A stretch of DNA of 64,000 nt. It comes from CAZGRP01 sp964527995. Its GTDB lineage: Bacteria > Zhuqueibacterota > Zhuqueibacteria > Oceanimicrobiales > CAZGRP01. Every line of letters begins with the position of its first letter. Position 1 is the first letter of the stretch. The notes below the pieces were generated by a model. The model did not search any database, was not told the DNA's origin, and saw only the letters and a list, made by a program, of their open reading frames with translations. The translations under genes and the position numbers were made by a program. Location of the stretch: assembly GCA_964527995.1 (NCBI GenBank), contig CAZGRP010000024.1, forward strand, positions 1-64,000, read 5' to 3'. Positions 15,991 to 23,943 of the stretch are shown piece by piece.

Positions 15991-16655
15991 GAACTTTGGC
16001 TAGAGGGTACGCGCTCACTGGTGTCATCTTCTTGTCGCTCTTGCTCAGCGCGGCTGGCGCCCGTCCCGAAGACGCACGCGATATCCGTGTCGATGGCATC
16101 GAGCCCGGCTTGAAGAGCGGCTATCTGGTGGCGTCGGCGTCCATCCATGGCATCTTCACGCCGCGCATCGTCGGTACCATCCAGAGCGGGCTGCCCTCCG
16201 TGGTTCAGATCGAGGTCCAGGTCGTCTCCGGCAAGAAAACCAGAGCACGCCGGCGGCTCTTGCGCCGCATCACCTACGACATCTGGGCTGAGCGCTACAG
16301 GATCGAGAGCGAGGACACAGTTGTCACGACACCGGACTTCGAAGAGGTCAAACGGATTACCAACACGCTGGCGAGCGTCCGACTGGTTGCCAGGGGCCTT
16401 TTGAACGAGCGGGACAGACTCAAAATCCGGGTGCGCGTCCAGGTGATCCCGATTTCCGTGCGCCAGGGGAAAAAGGTGCTGTCGTGGCTGCAGGAGGCCG
16501 ATCAGACGGAGGAAGAACTGGCCTCGGAGGACCGTTCCAGCGGTTTTCGCTTCAACCTGAGCCGCCTGGTGTCGTTTTTCGTCAGTGGCGACAAGAAGCA
16601 CGGAAACACGTCGCCCTGGTACACTTCGGCGGAGTTTCGAATTTCCGAGCTGTGA
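15987..16655 (+). CDS. DUF4390 domain protein
   Basis: A 222-residue exported protein with a short signal peptide (about 1-25, ending SAAGARPE). The DUF4390 core includes RRRLLRRITYDIWAERYRIE split over 88-107 and the later RVRVQVIPISV. The family has no known function but often sits directly before an NtrY-type sensor kinase gene, exactly as here, so a role in envelope signalling or sensing is plausible. The TTG start overlaps the stop of the Omp85 gene, indicating translational coupling. The NtrY-like kinase gene begins 42 bases after its end. Confidence 0.82.
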   Translation: MRTLARGYALTGVIFLSLLLSAAGARPEDARDIRVDGIEPGLKSGYLVASASIHGIFTPRIVGTIQSGLPSVVQIEVQVVSGKKTRARRRLLRRITYDIWAERYRIESEDTVVTTPDFEEVKRITNTLASVRLVARGLLNERDRLKIRVRVQVIPISVRQGKKVLSWLQEADQTEEELASEDRSSGFRFNLSRLVSFFVSGDKKHGNTSPWYTSAEFRISEL

Positions 16656-16697
16656 CATGAAATCCAACGAGACCCAATGGGGTCCGGGAAGCAGGCT

Positions 16698-18215
16698 ATG
16701 TCGATCCGCAGAAAACTGATTCTGGCTCATCTGCTGATTACGCTGCTCCCCGTCTTGCCTCTCTACCTGCTGGTAAAGGGGTTTGTTGGGCAGAGTCTGG
16801 AAATCGGCTTGAACAAGAAGGTGGAAAGGGCCCTGGAAGCCGCTGCCGGGATTTCACAGACGCTATACTCGAAATACAAAGCCGAAACATTGGCCCTGGC
16901 CGAAGAATGGGCGGCCTCGCCGTGGATCAGGGGCCTCTTCGACCTGGAGCGAGATCGCGGCCGGTCTGACCTGCGTCCCATGAGACAGGCACGGGCAGTG
17001 AACCTGGCGCTCTACGATCGACGAGGCGAGCTTCTCTTCGCCGTGCCGGCCGACTCGGGGAGAATCGCCGGCGACTGGCCTCCGGAACGCCTGCCGCCGA
17101 CGGCCAAGGCCGCCGGACTGGTGGAGAGCGTCAGCGATCCTCGTTCTATCTCCGCCTATGCACCCGTGTCCCGCCGCGGCCGGCGGCTCGGCTACCTGCT
17201 TGTGACCCGGCCGATGTCGGAGAGATTTGCTCGCGGGTCGCAGCAGATCGTCGAGGTGCACCAGATGTTCAAGACGCTCGGATGGGTGCACGAGGACATC
17301 AAGCGAAGCTTCTTGCTGGCGTTTTTCGCCGTCTATGCTCCCTTCGCGGTTCTGTCCGCCGTCCTGGCTTTCGTTCTGTCGAGAAGAATCACTGCCCCTT
17401 TGGTGGACCTGGCTGCAGCGACCCAGAGGGTGGCGGAAGGCGATTGGGACTACCGCATGCCAGTGCGGTCCAAAGACGAGCTGGGCCAACTGGTTTCGGC
17501 CTTCAACACCATGGTCGGCACGCTGAAAGAGAACCGTGACCATCTCGTGGCCCTGGAAAAGATGGCAGTGTGGCGTGAGATCGCCCGCATTCTGGCGCAC
17601 GAGATCAAGAATCCGCTGACGCCGATCCAACTGACCGTGCAGCAGATGAAGGACAAGTACCCTGGCAACGATCCCACATATTCTCGATTGCTTGAAGAAT
17701 GCACTGAGATCGTCAACGATGAAATCGATAGCCTCCGGACTCTGGTGCGCGAGTTTTCGGAATTCGCCCGGATGCCGAAGCTGAACCTGGCACCCGGCGA
17801 CCTTAACGAGCTGGTGGAGGAGGCCGCCAGACTCTATCAGGATCAGGGGTTGCGGGTCGACCTGGAGCCCGATCTGCCCCAGGTACGGTTTGACTACGAA
17901 AAGCTGCGCCGTGCGCTGATCAATCTCATCGACAACGGCCTGGAGAGCGTCAGGGAAAGAGGTGGCGGCTGCGTCTGGCTGCAGACGCGCCGGAGCGGAC
18001 AGGAGATCGAGCTGGTGGTTTCCGACACCGGCACCGGCATTCCGGCCGAAGTGCAGAGCAAGATGTTCGAACCTTATTTCTCCACCAAGAAGAGCGGTGT
18101 GGGTCTGGGCCTGGCGATCGTCAAGCGCATCGTCGAAGAGCACGGCGGCTCGATCGAGGTGGATAGCCGGATAGGGGAAGGCGCTACGTTTACGATGCGG
18201 TTGCCGGCTTTGTGA
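16698..18215 (+). CDS. NtrY-like sensor histidine kinase
   Basis: A 505-residue inner-membrane kinase. A first transmembrane helix (about 9-28) is followed by a periplasmic sensor region of about 180 residues and a second helix (about 210-232, FAVLSAVLAFVLS). Next come a HAMP linker (ending AFNTMVGTLKENRD), the phosphoacceptor motif HEIKNPLTP (about residue 298) and a catalytic domain with NLIDNGLESV, SDTGTGIP and GVGLGLAIVKRIVEEHGG. It would phosphorylate the NtrC-type regulator encoded 145 bases downstream. An ATG at 16677 is an alternative start. The DUF4390 gene upstream is a typical companion. Confidence 0.92.
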   Translation: MSIRRKLILAHLLITLLPVLPLYLLVKGFVGQSLEIGLNKKVERALEAAAGISQTLYSKYKAETLALAEEWAASPWIRGLFDLERDRGRSDLRPMRQARAVNLALYDRRGELLFAVPADSGRIAGDWPPERLPPTAKAAGLVESVSDPRSISAYAPVSRRGRRLGYLLVTRPMSERFARGSQQIVEVHQMFKTLGWVHEDIKRSFLLAFFAVYAPFAVLSAVLAFVLSRRITAPLVDLAAATQRVAEGDWDYRMPVRSKDELGQLVSAFNTMVGTLKENRDHLVALEKMAVWREIARILAHEIKNPLTPIQLTVQQMKDKYPGNDPTYSRLLEECTEIVNDEIDSLRTLVREFSEFARMPKLNLAPGDLNELVEEAARLYQDQGLRVDLEPDLPQVRFDYEKLRRALINLIDNGLESVRERGGGCVWLQTRRSGQEIELVVSDTGTGIPAEVQSKMFEPYFSTKKSGVGLGLAIVKRIVEEHGGSIEVDSRIGEGATFTMRLPAL

Positions 18216-18360
18216 GGCTCGGCTGAGGCGTCAATGGGGTTCACGTCATTGGGTCAGATGATTGGCTGGATATCCATGCATGACTTCTACCATGACAGCG
18301 AAGCGAACGGACTACCTGGAGCACTCACTCGGTAGACGAGAAACAAGCCAGCGATGAGCC

Positions 18361-19743
18361 ATGCCCAAAGCAAAGATCCTGGTCGTTGACGATGAGAAGA
18401 ATATCCGGCGGTCGGTCGAGATGATCTGCGCCGGCGAGGGGTACCGGGTACGGACGGCCGCAGACGGGAGCCAGGCGCTGGACCTGCTGCGTGCGGAAGA
18501 GGTGGATCTGGTGCTCTTGGACATTGTGATGCCGGGCTCTGACGGCCTCGCGGTACTCAGAGAGATTCATGAGCGCTACCCGGACGTTGTTGTGCTCATG
18601 ATCTCCGGTCATGCTACGATCCAGAATGCGGTGGCTGCCACGAAGGCGGGTGCTTACGATTTCATCGAGAAACCGATTCCGAAAGAGAAACTCCTGATCT
18701 CGATCCGCAATGCCCTGCGGAGCCGTGTGCTGCAGAAGGAAAACATGGAGCTGCGACAGCGCCTGGCAGGTCGTGAAAAGATGGTGGGAGAAAGCCAGGC
18801 GCTGAGGGAGGTTCTGGAACAGATCGCCAGGGTGGCGCCGACCAGCGGCCGGGTGCTGATCACAGGGGAGAGCGGCACCGGCAAGGAGCTGATAGCCCGG
18901 GCCATCCACGAGAACAGCAGTCGCAGCGAGGGTCCGTTCGTCAAAGTCAACTGCGCGGCCATTCCCGAGGAGCTGATCGAGAGTGAGTTGTTCGGCAGCG
19001 TCAAGGGCGCCTACACCGGCGCCGTGGAGACTCGTCCGGGGAAATTCAGCCTGGCCGATGGCGGTACGATTTTCCTCGACGAGGTCGGCGACATGAGCCT
19101 CAAGGTCCAGGCGAAAGTGCTGCGTGTGCTCCAGGATGGAGAATTCGAAAAAGTGGGCGGCCAGAAGACCGAGAAAGTGGATGTCCGCGTCATTGCGGCA
19201 ACCAACAAGGACCTTCAGAAGGAAGTTGCCGCAGGCCGATTTCGCGAGGATCTCTTTTTCCGGCTGAACGTGGTGCCCATCGTCTCTCCGCCGCTGCGCA
19301 GGCGCAGGGAGGATATCCCGCTTCTGGTGGATCATTTTGTCGAGAGTTACTGCAGGGAAAACGGTTGCCGCCGGAAGCGCATCGCGCCGGAAGCCATGGA
19401 AAAACTGCGTCGATACGACTGGCCCGGCAACATACGCGAGCTGAAGAACGTGATAGAGCGACTGATGATCATGTGCGGCTCCGACGTCATCCGGGAAACC
19501 GACCTGCCTGCACCTATCCAGTCGCCATCCTCTCCCATCGCCGTGCGCATGGAATCTGCCATCACGCTCCGCGAGGCCAGGGAAGCCGTCGAGCGCGAGG
19601 TGATCGTTGCTGCCCTGCGACGTACCGGGTGGAACGTCAGCCGGGCGGCCAGGGAGCTGGACATCGATCGTACCAACCTCCACAAGAAGATCCGCTACTA
19701 CCGTCTCGTGCCGGAGGTCCCTTCGGCGACCGGCCCTGCCTAA
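18361..19743 (+). CDS. Sigma-54-dependent response regulator (NtrC family)
   Basis: A 460-residue transcription activator. The receiver domain has acidic DDE (10-12) and phosphoacceptor Asp54 in VLLDIVMPG. The AAA+ domain has Walker A GESGTGKE, the sigma-54 contact loop written GAYTGA (Tyr instead of the usual Phe) and Walker B GGTIFLDEVGDM. A Fis-type helix-turn-helix ends the protein (VSRAARELDIDRTNLHKKI). Partner of the NtrY-like kinase upstream. It would activate sigma-54 promoters; I found no convincing GG-N10-GC site immediately nearby. A promoter for the next gene begins 8 bases after its stop. Confidence 0.95.
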   Translation: MPKAKILVVDDEKNIRRSVEMICAGEGYRVRTAADGSQALDLLRAEEVDLVLLDIVMPGSDGLAVLREIHERYPDVVVLMISGHATIQNAVAATKAGAYDFIEKPIPKEKLLISIRNALRSRVLQKENMELRQRLAGREKMVGESQALREVLEQIARVAPTSGRVLITGESGTGKELIARAIHENSSRSEGPFVKVNCAAIPEELIESELFGSVKGAYTGAVETRPGKFSLADGGTIFLDEVGDMSLKVQAKVLRVLQDGEFEKVGGQKTEKVDVRVIAATNKDLQKEVAAGRFREDLFFRLNVVPIVSPPLRRRREDIPLLVDHFVESYCRENGCRRKRIAPEAMEKLRRYDWPGNIRELKNVIERLMIMCGSDVIRETDLPAPIQSPSSPIAVRMESAITLREAREAVEREVIVAALRRTGWNVSRAARELDIDRTNLHKKIRYYRLVPEVPSATGPA

Positions 19744-19750
19744 AAAGCTG

Positions 19751-19779
19751 TTGTCTTTTCACCCTCCTGGGGTTATATT
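19751..19779 (+). promoter_or_regulatory. Putative promoter of the NAPRT/archease/RtcB/PolX/LigA run
   Basis: TTGTCT (19751-19756) and TATATT (19774-19779) are separated by 17 bases, with transcription expected near 19786. It stands just before an 8-kb run of same-strand genes in which I see no other strong promoter. Confidence 0.6.
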
Positions 19780-19864
19780 AAGCTTGCGCGTGACTCTCAT
19801 CCTACCGACTACCGATCGTAACCCTGCATCTGCGACTTTTCAGCAAACCCGATAGGAGCGTTCC

Positions 19865-21046
19865 ATGGTTTACTTGGCAGGCCCCGAGGACATCCGGACG
19901 GGCAAGGTCACCGATGTTTATTTTCTGCGCACCAAACAGATCCTCGAAGCCGAAGGGACGGACAAGCGTGTTCTGGCTGAGTTCGTGGTGAAAGCGCTAC
20001 CTGGTGGGTCGGCATGGGGGGTTTTCGCCGGCCTGGAGGAATGCGCGGGCTTCTTGAAGCAACTCGACGTCAAAGTCTGGGCCCTTCCCGAGGGCACCAT
20101 TTTTCCGGCAAATACCCCCGTGATGGCGATTGAGGGAAGCTATCTGGAATTCGGCATCTATGAAACAGCCATCCTGGGGATGATCTGCCAGGCTTCAGGG
20201 GTGGCGACCAAAGCCGCGCGTTGCCGAAAGGCGGCCGGGGATCGCCCGGTGATCAGCTTCGGCGCCCGGCGCATGCACCCGAGCATCGCCCCAATGATCG
20301 AGCGCAATGCCTTCATCGGCGGCTGCGACGGCGTGGCTACGGTGATCGCCGCCGAAAAGCTTGGCCTGCAGCCGGTGGGGACGATCCCGCACGCGTTGAT
20401 CTTGATCCTCGGCGACACGGTCGAGGCGATCAAGGCCTTCGATCGCGTGATCGACAAGCACATCAACCGCGTGGCGCTGATCGACACCTTCAACGACGAG
20501 AAGTTCGAGGCTGTGCGCGTGGCCGAGGCCATGGGCAAAGGGCTGTTCGCCATCCGACTGGACACGCCGGGCAGCCGCCGCGGTGACATGGTGAGCATCA
20601 TGCGGGAAGTACGCTGGGAGCTCGATCTGCGCGGCTATGAGCACGTCAAGCTCTTCCTGTCGGGCGGAATTGACGAGAGGCGCATCCTGGAGTATAACGA
20701 GTTGGCCGACGCCTACGGTGTGGGCACAGCGATATCCAACGCTCCGGTGCTCGATTTCGCCATGGACATCGTGGAGATCGAAGGCCAACCCGTGGCCAAG
20801 CGCGGCAAGCCCTCCGGACGCAAGCAGGTGCTGCGCTGCCGGAAGTGCTTCCGGACCGTGGTTCTGCCAGCCGCAAGGTCGGCTCCGCAGCGCTGTGACT
20901 GCGGCGGCCGTTTCGAAAGCCTGCTGCGCCAGGTCGTCGGCGAACGCAGTTTGTTGCAGGCCTTGCCAACTCCCGTGGAGATCCGTAGCTACGTCCTCGA
21001 CCAGTTGGCACATTTCGACCTCGAGCCACTGCGAGCGGATACGTGA
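19865..21046 (+). CDS. Nicotinate phosphoribosyltransferase with C-terminal zinc knuckle
   Basis: A 393-residue NAD-salvage enzyme converting nicotinate and PRPP to nicotinate mononucleotide. It is of the shorter type also seen in archaea. Landmarks are TGKVTDVYFLRT at the start, SFGARRMHPSIAPMIERNAFIGGCDG (140-165 in two parts), GTIPHALILILGD, LIDTFNDEKFEA, RLDTPGSRRGD and FLSGGIDERRI. The C-terminus has CRKC and CDCGG pairs (about 320-350) that could bind zinc. The start ATG follows a GATAGGAGCG region. It heads the run that includes LigA, which consumes NAD. Confidence 0.92.
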   Translation: MVYLAGPEDIRTGKVTDVYFLRTKQILEAEGTDKRVLAEFVVKALPGGSAWGVFAGLEECAGFLKQLDVKVWALPEGTIFPANTPVMAIEGSYLEFGIYETAILGMICQASGVATKAARCRKAAGDRPVISFGARRMHPSIAPMIERNAFIGGCDGVATVIAAEKLGLQPVGTIPHALILILGDTVEAIKAFDRVIDKHINRVALIDTFNDEKFEAVRVAEAMGKGLFAIRLDTPGSRRGDMVSIMREVRWELDLRGYEHVKLFLSGGIDERRILEYNELADAYGVGTAISNAPVLDFAMDIVEIEGQPVAKRGKPSGRKQVLRCRKCFRTVVLPAARSAPQRCDCGGRFESLLRQVVGERSLLQALPTPVEIRSYVLDQLAHFDLEPLRADT

Positions 21047-21070
21047 CGTGGCATGTCCACGAGGGCTGAT

Positions 21071-21493
21071 ATGGATCAGAAGCCTTACGAGCAGATCGAC
21101 CATACCGCCGACGTCGGCTTTAAAGTCTATGGCCGAACGCTTGCGGAGTTGTTTGAAAACGCAGCGTTCGCGCTTTTCGACATCATGTTCAATCTGCAAA
21201 CTGTGACGGCGCGCGATGAGCGGCGATTTGAGATCGAATCGACCGACCTGGAGGCGCTGCTCGTCGACTGGCTTTCCGAGTTGAACTTTCTCTTTTATAC
21301 CGAAGGGATGGTGTTCAAGGAGTTCCACGTGCTGAAACTGTCCGACAGGGCCGTGGTGGCGGAGGCTCGGGGGGAACCGTACGACCCGGAGCGGCATGAA
21401 ATTTTCACGGAGGTGAAGGCCGTCACCTACCACGGGTTGGAGATCAATCAGACGGACGAGGGGTGGGAAGCGCAGGTGATCTTGGATTTGTAG
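21071..21493 (+). CDS. Archease, RtcB activator
   Basis: A 140-residue member of the archease family. It has IDHTADVGFKVYGRTLAELFENAA (split over 9-32), the acidic metal-binding positions in DHTADVG, LEALLVDWLSELNFLFYTEGMV in the middle, and EVKAVTYHGLEI near the end. Archease helps RtcB complete the guanylylation and ligation cycle during RNA repair or tRNA splicing. An ATG at 21053 would add six residues, but GAGGG is well placed for 21071. The rtcB gene lies about 0.9 kb downstream, separated by a toxin-antitoxin-like pair. Confidence 0.93.
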   Translation: MDQKPYEQIDHTADVGFKVYGRTLAELFENAAFALFDIMFNLQTVTARDERRFEIESTDLEALLVDWLSELNFLFYTEGMVFKEFHVLKLSDRAVVAEARGEPYDPERHEIFTEVKAVTYHGLEINQTDEGWEAQVILDL

Positions 21494-21520
21494 AGTTGAA
21501 CCATGAAAAGGAGGGCTGGG

Positions 21521-21772
21521 ATGGCCTCTCGACAGATCGTGATCGATGTGCCTGAAAAGGTGCTACTAGCGGAGAAGACGGATGAAGCAAGTTTTGCCCG
21601 TGAGATACGCCTTCTGGCAGCAGTCAAGTTATACGAACTGGGTCGTCTTTCTTCTGGTCGCGCTGCCGAACTTGCGGGGATGCCACGCGTGGAATTTTTG
21701 CTCACCTTAGGACGGTACAAGGTTTTTCCGTTCGAGGCCGAGTTGCGTGACCTTGAGAGCACCCATGTCTAA
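21521..21772 (+). CDS. UPF0175 family small protein, probable antitoxin
   Basis: An 83-residue protein matching UPF0175, with EIRLLAAVKLYELGRLSSGRAAELAGMPRVEFL in the middle forming a helix-turn-helix-like segment. It is usually found directly before a DUF3368 PIN-like gene and regarded as its antitoxin and probable DNA-binding autoregulator. AAGGAGGG lies 5 bases before the ATG at 21521, favouring it over 21503. It overlaps the next gene by 8 bases. Confidence 0.85.
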   Translation: MASRQIVIDVPEKVLLAEKTDEASFAREIRLLAAVKLYELGRLSSGRAAELAGMPRVEFLLTLGRYKVFPFEAELRDLESTHV

Positions 21773-22256
21773 GGCGATCAGCAACACATCTCCCCTGCTC
21801 TATCTCTATCGAATTGATGCGCTTGACTGGCTGCCGCAGCTGTTCACCGAGATAACAGTTCCCGGAGCGGTTGTGCGGGAGCTGCGGGAGGGCCAACGAA
21901 AAGGCTTTGATGTTCCTCGTCCTGACAACTACGACTGGCTTAAGGTCGTTGAACCTCGGCAGATGCCATCCGAGTGGCTGGCGCTAGATTTGGGTGCGGG
22001 TGAACTTGCGGCGATGGCACTGGCACTGGAGCATCCGGACCATGTCATCCTACTGGATGACGCGTTGGCTAGGCGCACAGCTCAGGCGGCGGGTCTCGAA
22101 GTTTGGGGAACGTTGAAGGTCATACTGGAAGTGAAATCCCAAGGCTTCATAGAGAGTATTGAGCCATACATTGATCGTTTGGATCAGGCAGGTTTGTGGA
22201 TGTCTGGTGAAATTCGACGGCGAGTGTTGGTTCTGGCTGGCGAAAAACCGGAATAA
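21765..22256 (+). CDS. DUF3368 PIN-domain-like protein, probable toxin
   Basis: A 163-residue PIN-like nuclease-fold protein. Typical features are ISNTSPLLYLYRI near the start, LGAGELAAMALAL and VILLDDALARRTAQAAGLEVWGTLKVI in the second half, with the acidic residues of the PIN site. It forms a module with the overlapping UPF0175 gene. Some PIN toxins cut RNA, which makes its position between archease and RtcB RNA ligase notable. Activity is not proven for most DUF3368 members. GAGAG precedes the ATG. Confidence 0.85.
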   Translation: MSKAISNTSPLLYLYRIDALDWLPQLFTEITVPGAVVRELREGQRKGFDVPRPDNYDWLKVVEPRQMPSEWLALDLGAGELAAMALALEHPDHVILLDDALARRTAQAAGLEVWGTLKVILEVKSQGFIESIEPYIDRLDQAGLWMSGEIRRRVLVLAGEKPE

Positions 22257-22404
22257 CGACGTATTCGTGCGTTGGTGCCCGCTCACTACCTGTTCGATGC
22301 GGTGATGGCGCCCTGCAATCTTATGAGCTTCCGCTGATAGACCGAGAGGAAGAGCGGCTTGCGTCGACAGATGTTGTATGTGGCCCCTGCACAGGAGGAC
22401 CATC

Positions 22405-23847
22405 ATGTCCACGATAAAGCTCCGAAAAGTGCACGACTACCTCTGGGAGATCCCTCGCGAGGGCAAGATGCGAGTGCCTGCCCGAATTTACGCCACCGAA
22501 AAGATGATCCACGATATCATGAAGGATCAGGCACCGCAGCAGGCGGCCAACGTTGCCTGGTTGCCCGGCATTGTCAAATACTCTCTGGCGATGCCGGACA
22601 TTCACTGGGGCTACGGTTTTCCGATCGGCGGCGTGGCCGCGTTCGACGTCGAGGAGGGGGTTATCTCTCCTGGTGGCGTGGGCTACGACATCAACTGCGG
22701 CGTGCGTCTGATGGCTTCGAAGCTTCACCGGCAGGACATTCAGGACAGGCTCCATGATCTCGTCACTGCCCTCTTCCAGGCGGTTCCGACCGGCGTGGGT
22801 GCGACGGGCCGGCTGAAGGTGACGCCCGAAGAAGAGCGCAAGGTGCTCACCGAAGGGGCGCGCTGGTCGGTGGCGCATGGCTACGGCACCGAAGAAGACC
22901 TTGCCCATATCGAGGAGAACGGCCGCATCGAGGGGGCCGTGCCGGCGCATGTCAGCAACAAGGCCCTGGAAAGAGGGCGGGCGCAGCTCGGCACTCTCGG
23001 CTCGGGCAACCACTTCCTGGAAGTCGGATACGTGGCCGAAATCTACGACGAGGTAGCTGCGCGTGTCATGGGGCTGGAATTGGACCAGATCACCGTCATC
23101 ATCCACTGTGGTTCGCGGGGCTTCGGCTATCAGGTGTGTGACGACTACATCCGCATCTTGAACCAGTCCGTCTCCAAGTACGGGATCGAGCTTCCCGATC
23201 GCCAGCTGGTGTGCGCGCCGGTGAAGTCTCCCGAAGGGCAGCGCTACCTGGGCGCCATGCGCTGCGCTGTCAACTATGCCTTTGCGAACCGGCAGGTGAT
23301 CGCGCACTGGACGCGCGAGGCTTTCGAGCGCGCCCTGGGGCTCGGGCCGAAGGACATCGGCTTGCGCGTCGTCTACGAGGTGGCGCACAACATCGCCAAA
23401 ATCGAGACGCACGATGTCGATGGCGAGCGCCGGGAGGTGTGCGTGCATCGCAAGGGCGCCACGCGGGCCTTCGCCCCGGGCTCGGCACAGATCCCCGAAG
23501 ACTATCGCTCCATCGGCCAGCCGGTACTGATTCCCGGTGACATGGGCCGCTACTCCTACGTGCTGGTCGGCACCGAGACGGCGATGAAAGAGACCTGGGG
23601 CTCCACCTGTCATGGGGCAGGCCGACAGATGAGTCGCCGCCAGGCCAAGAAGACGGCCCGAGGCCGCTCGATCGAGCGCGAGCTCGAGGCCAAGGGCATC
23701 ATCGTCATGGGGGCCAGCCGCGCCACCATCGTCGAAGAGATTTCGGAGGCCTACAAAGACGTCTCCGAGGTGGTGGAGGCGTGCGAGCTGGCGGGAATCT
23801 CCAAGACCGTGGCTCAGTTGCGGCCGCTGGGGGTGATCAAGGGATGA
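22405..23847 (+). CDS. rtcB: RNA-splicing ligase RtcB
   Basis: A 480-residue GTP- and manganese-dependent ligase joining 2',3'-cyclic phosphate or 3'-phosphate RNA ends to 5'-hydroxyl ends. Visible motifs are MPDIHWGYGFPIGGVAAFD (63-81), GGVGYDINCGVRL (90-102) with metal ligand Cys98, GSGNHFLEV, HCGSRGFGYQVCDDY, and HGAGRQMSRRQAKK containing the guanylylated His. Full length for the family. AGGAGG is 6 bases before the ATG. Archease is encoded just upstream. No RtcR-type regulator is adjacent. Confidence 0.96.
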   Translation: MSTIKLRKVHDYLWEIPREGKMRVPARIYATEKMIHDIMKDQAPQQAANVAWLPGIVKYSLAMPDIHWGYGFPIGGVAAFDVEEGVISPGGVGYDINCGVRLMASKLHRQDIQDRLHDLVTALFQAVPTGVGATGRLKVTPEEERKVLTEGARWSVAHGYGTEEDLAHIEENGRIEGAVPAHVSNKALERGRAQLGTLGSGNHFLEVGYVAEIYDEVAARVMGLELDQITVIIHCGSRGFGYQVCDDYIRILNQSVSKYGIELPDRQLVCAPVKSPEGQRYLGAMRCAVNYAFANRQVIAHWTREAFERALGLGPKDIGLRVVYEVAHNIAKIETHDVDGERREVCVHRKGATRAFAPGSAQIPEDYRSIGQPVLIPGDMGRYSYVLVGTETAMKETWGSTCHGAGRQMSRRQAKKTARGRSIERELEAKGIIVMGASRATIVEEISEAYKDVSEVVEACELAGISKTVAQLRPLGVIKG

Positions 23848-23943
23848 GGGGATGGATGGTGGTTTTCGGATCGGGATGTCTCGTCCTGCCCAATTCCGGA
23901 GATTCCATTTCCCGGTTCCCGACGTCCAACAAGTGGTGCAACG

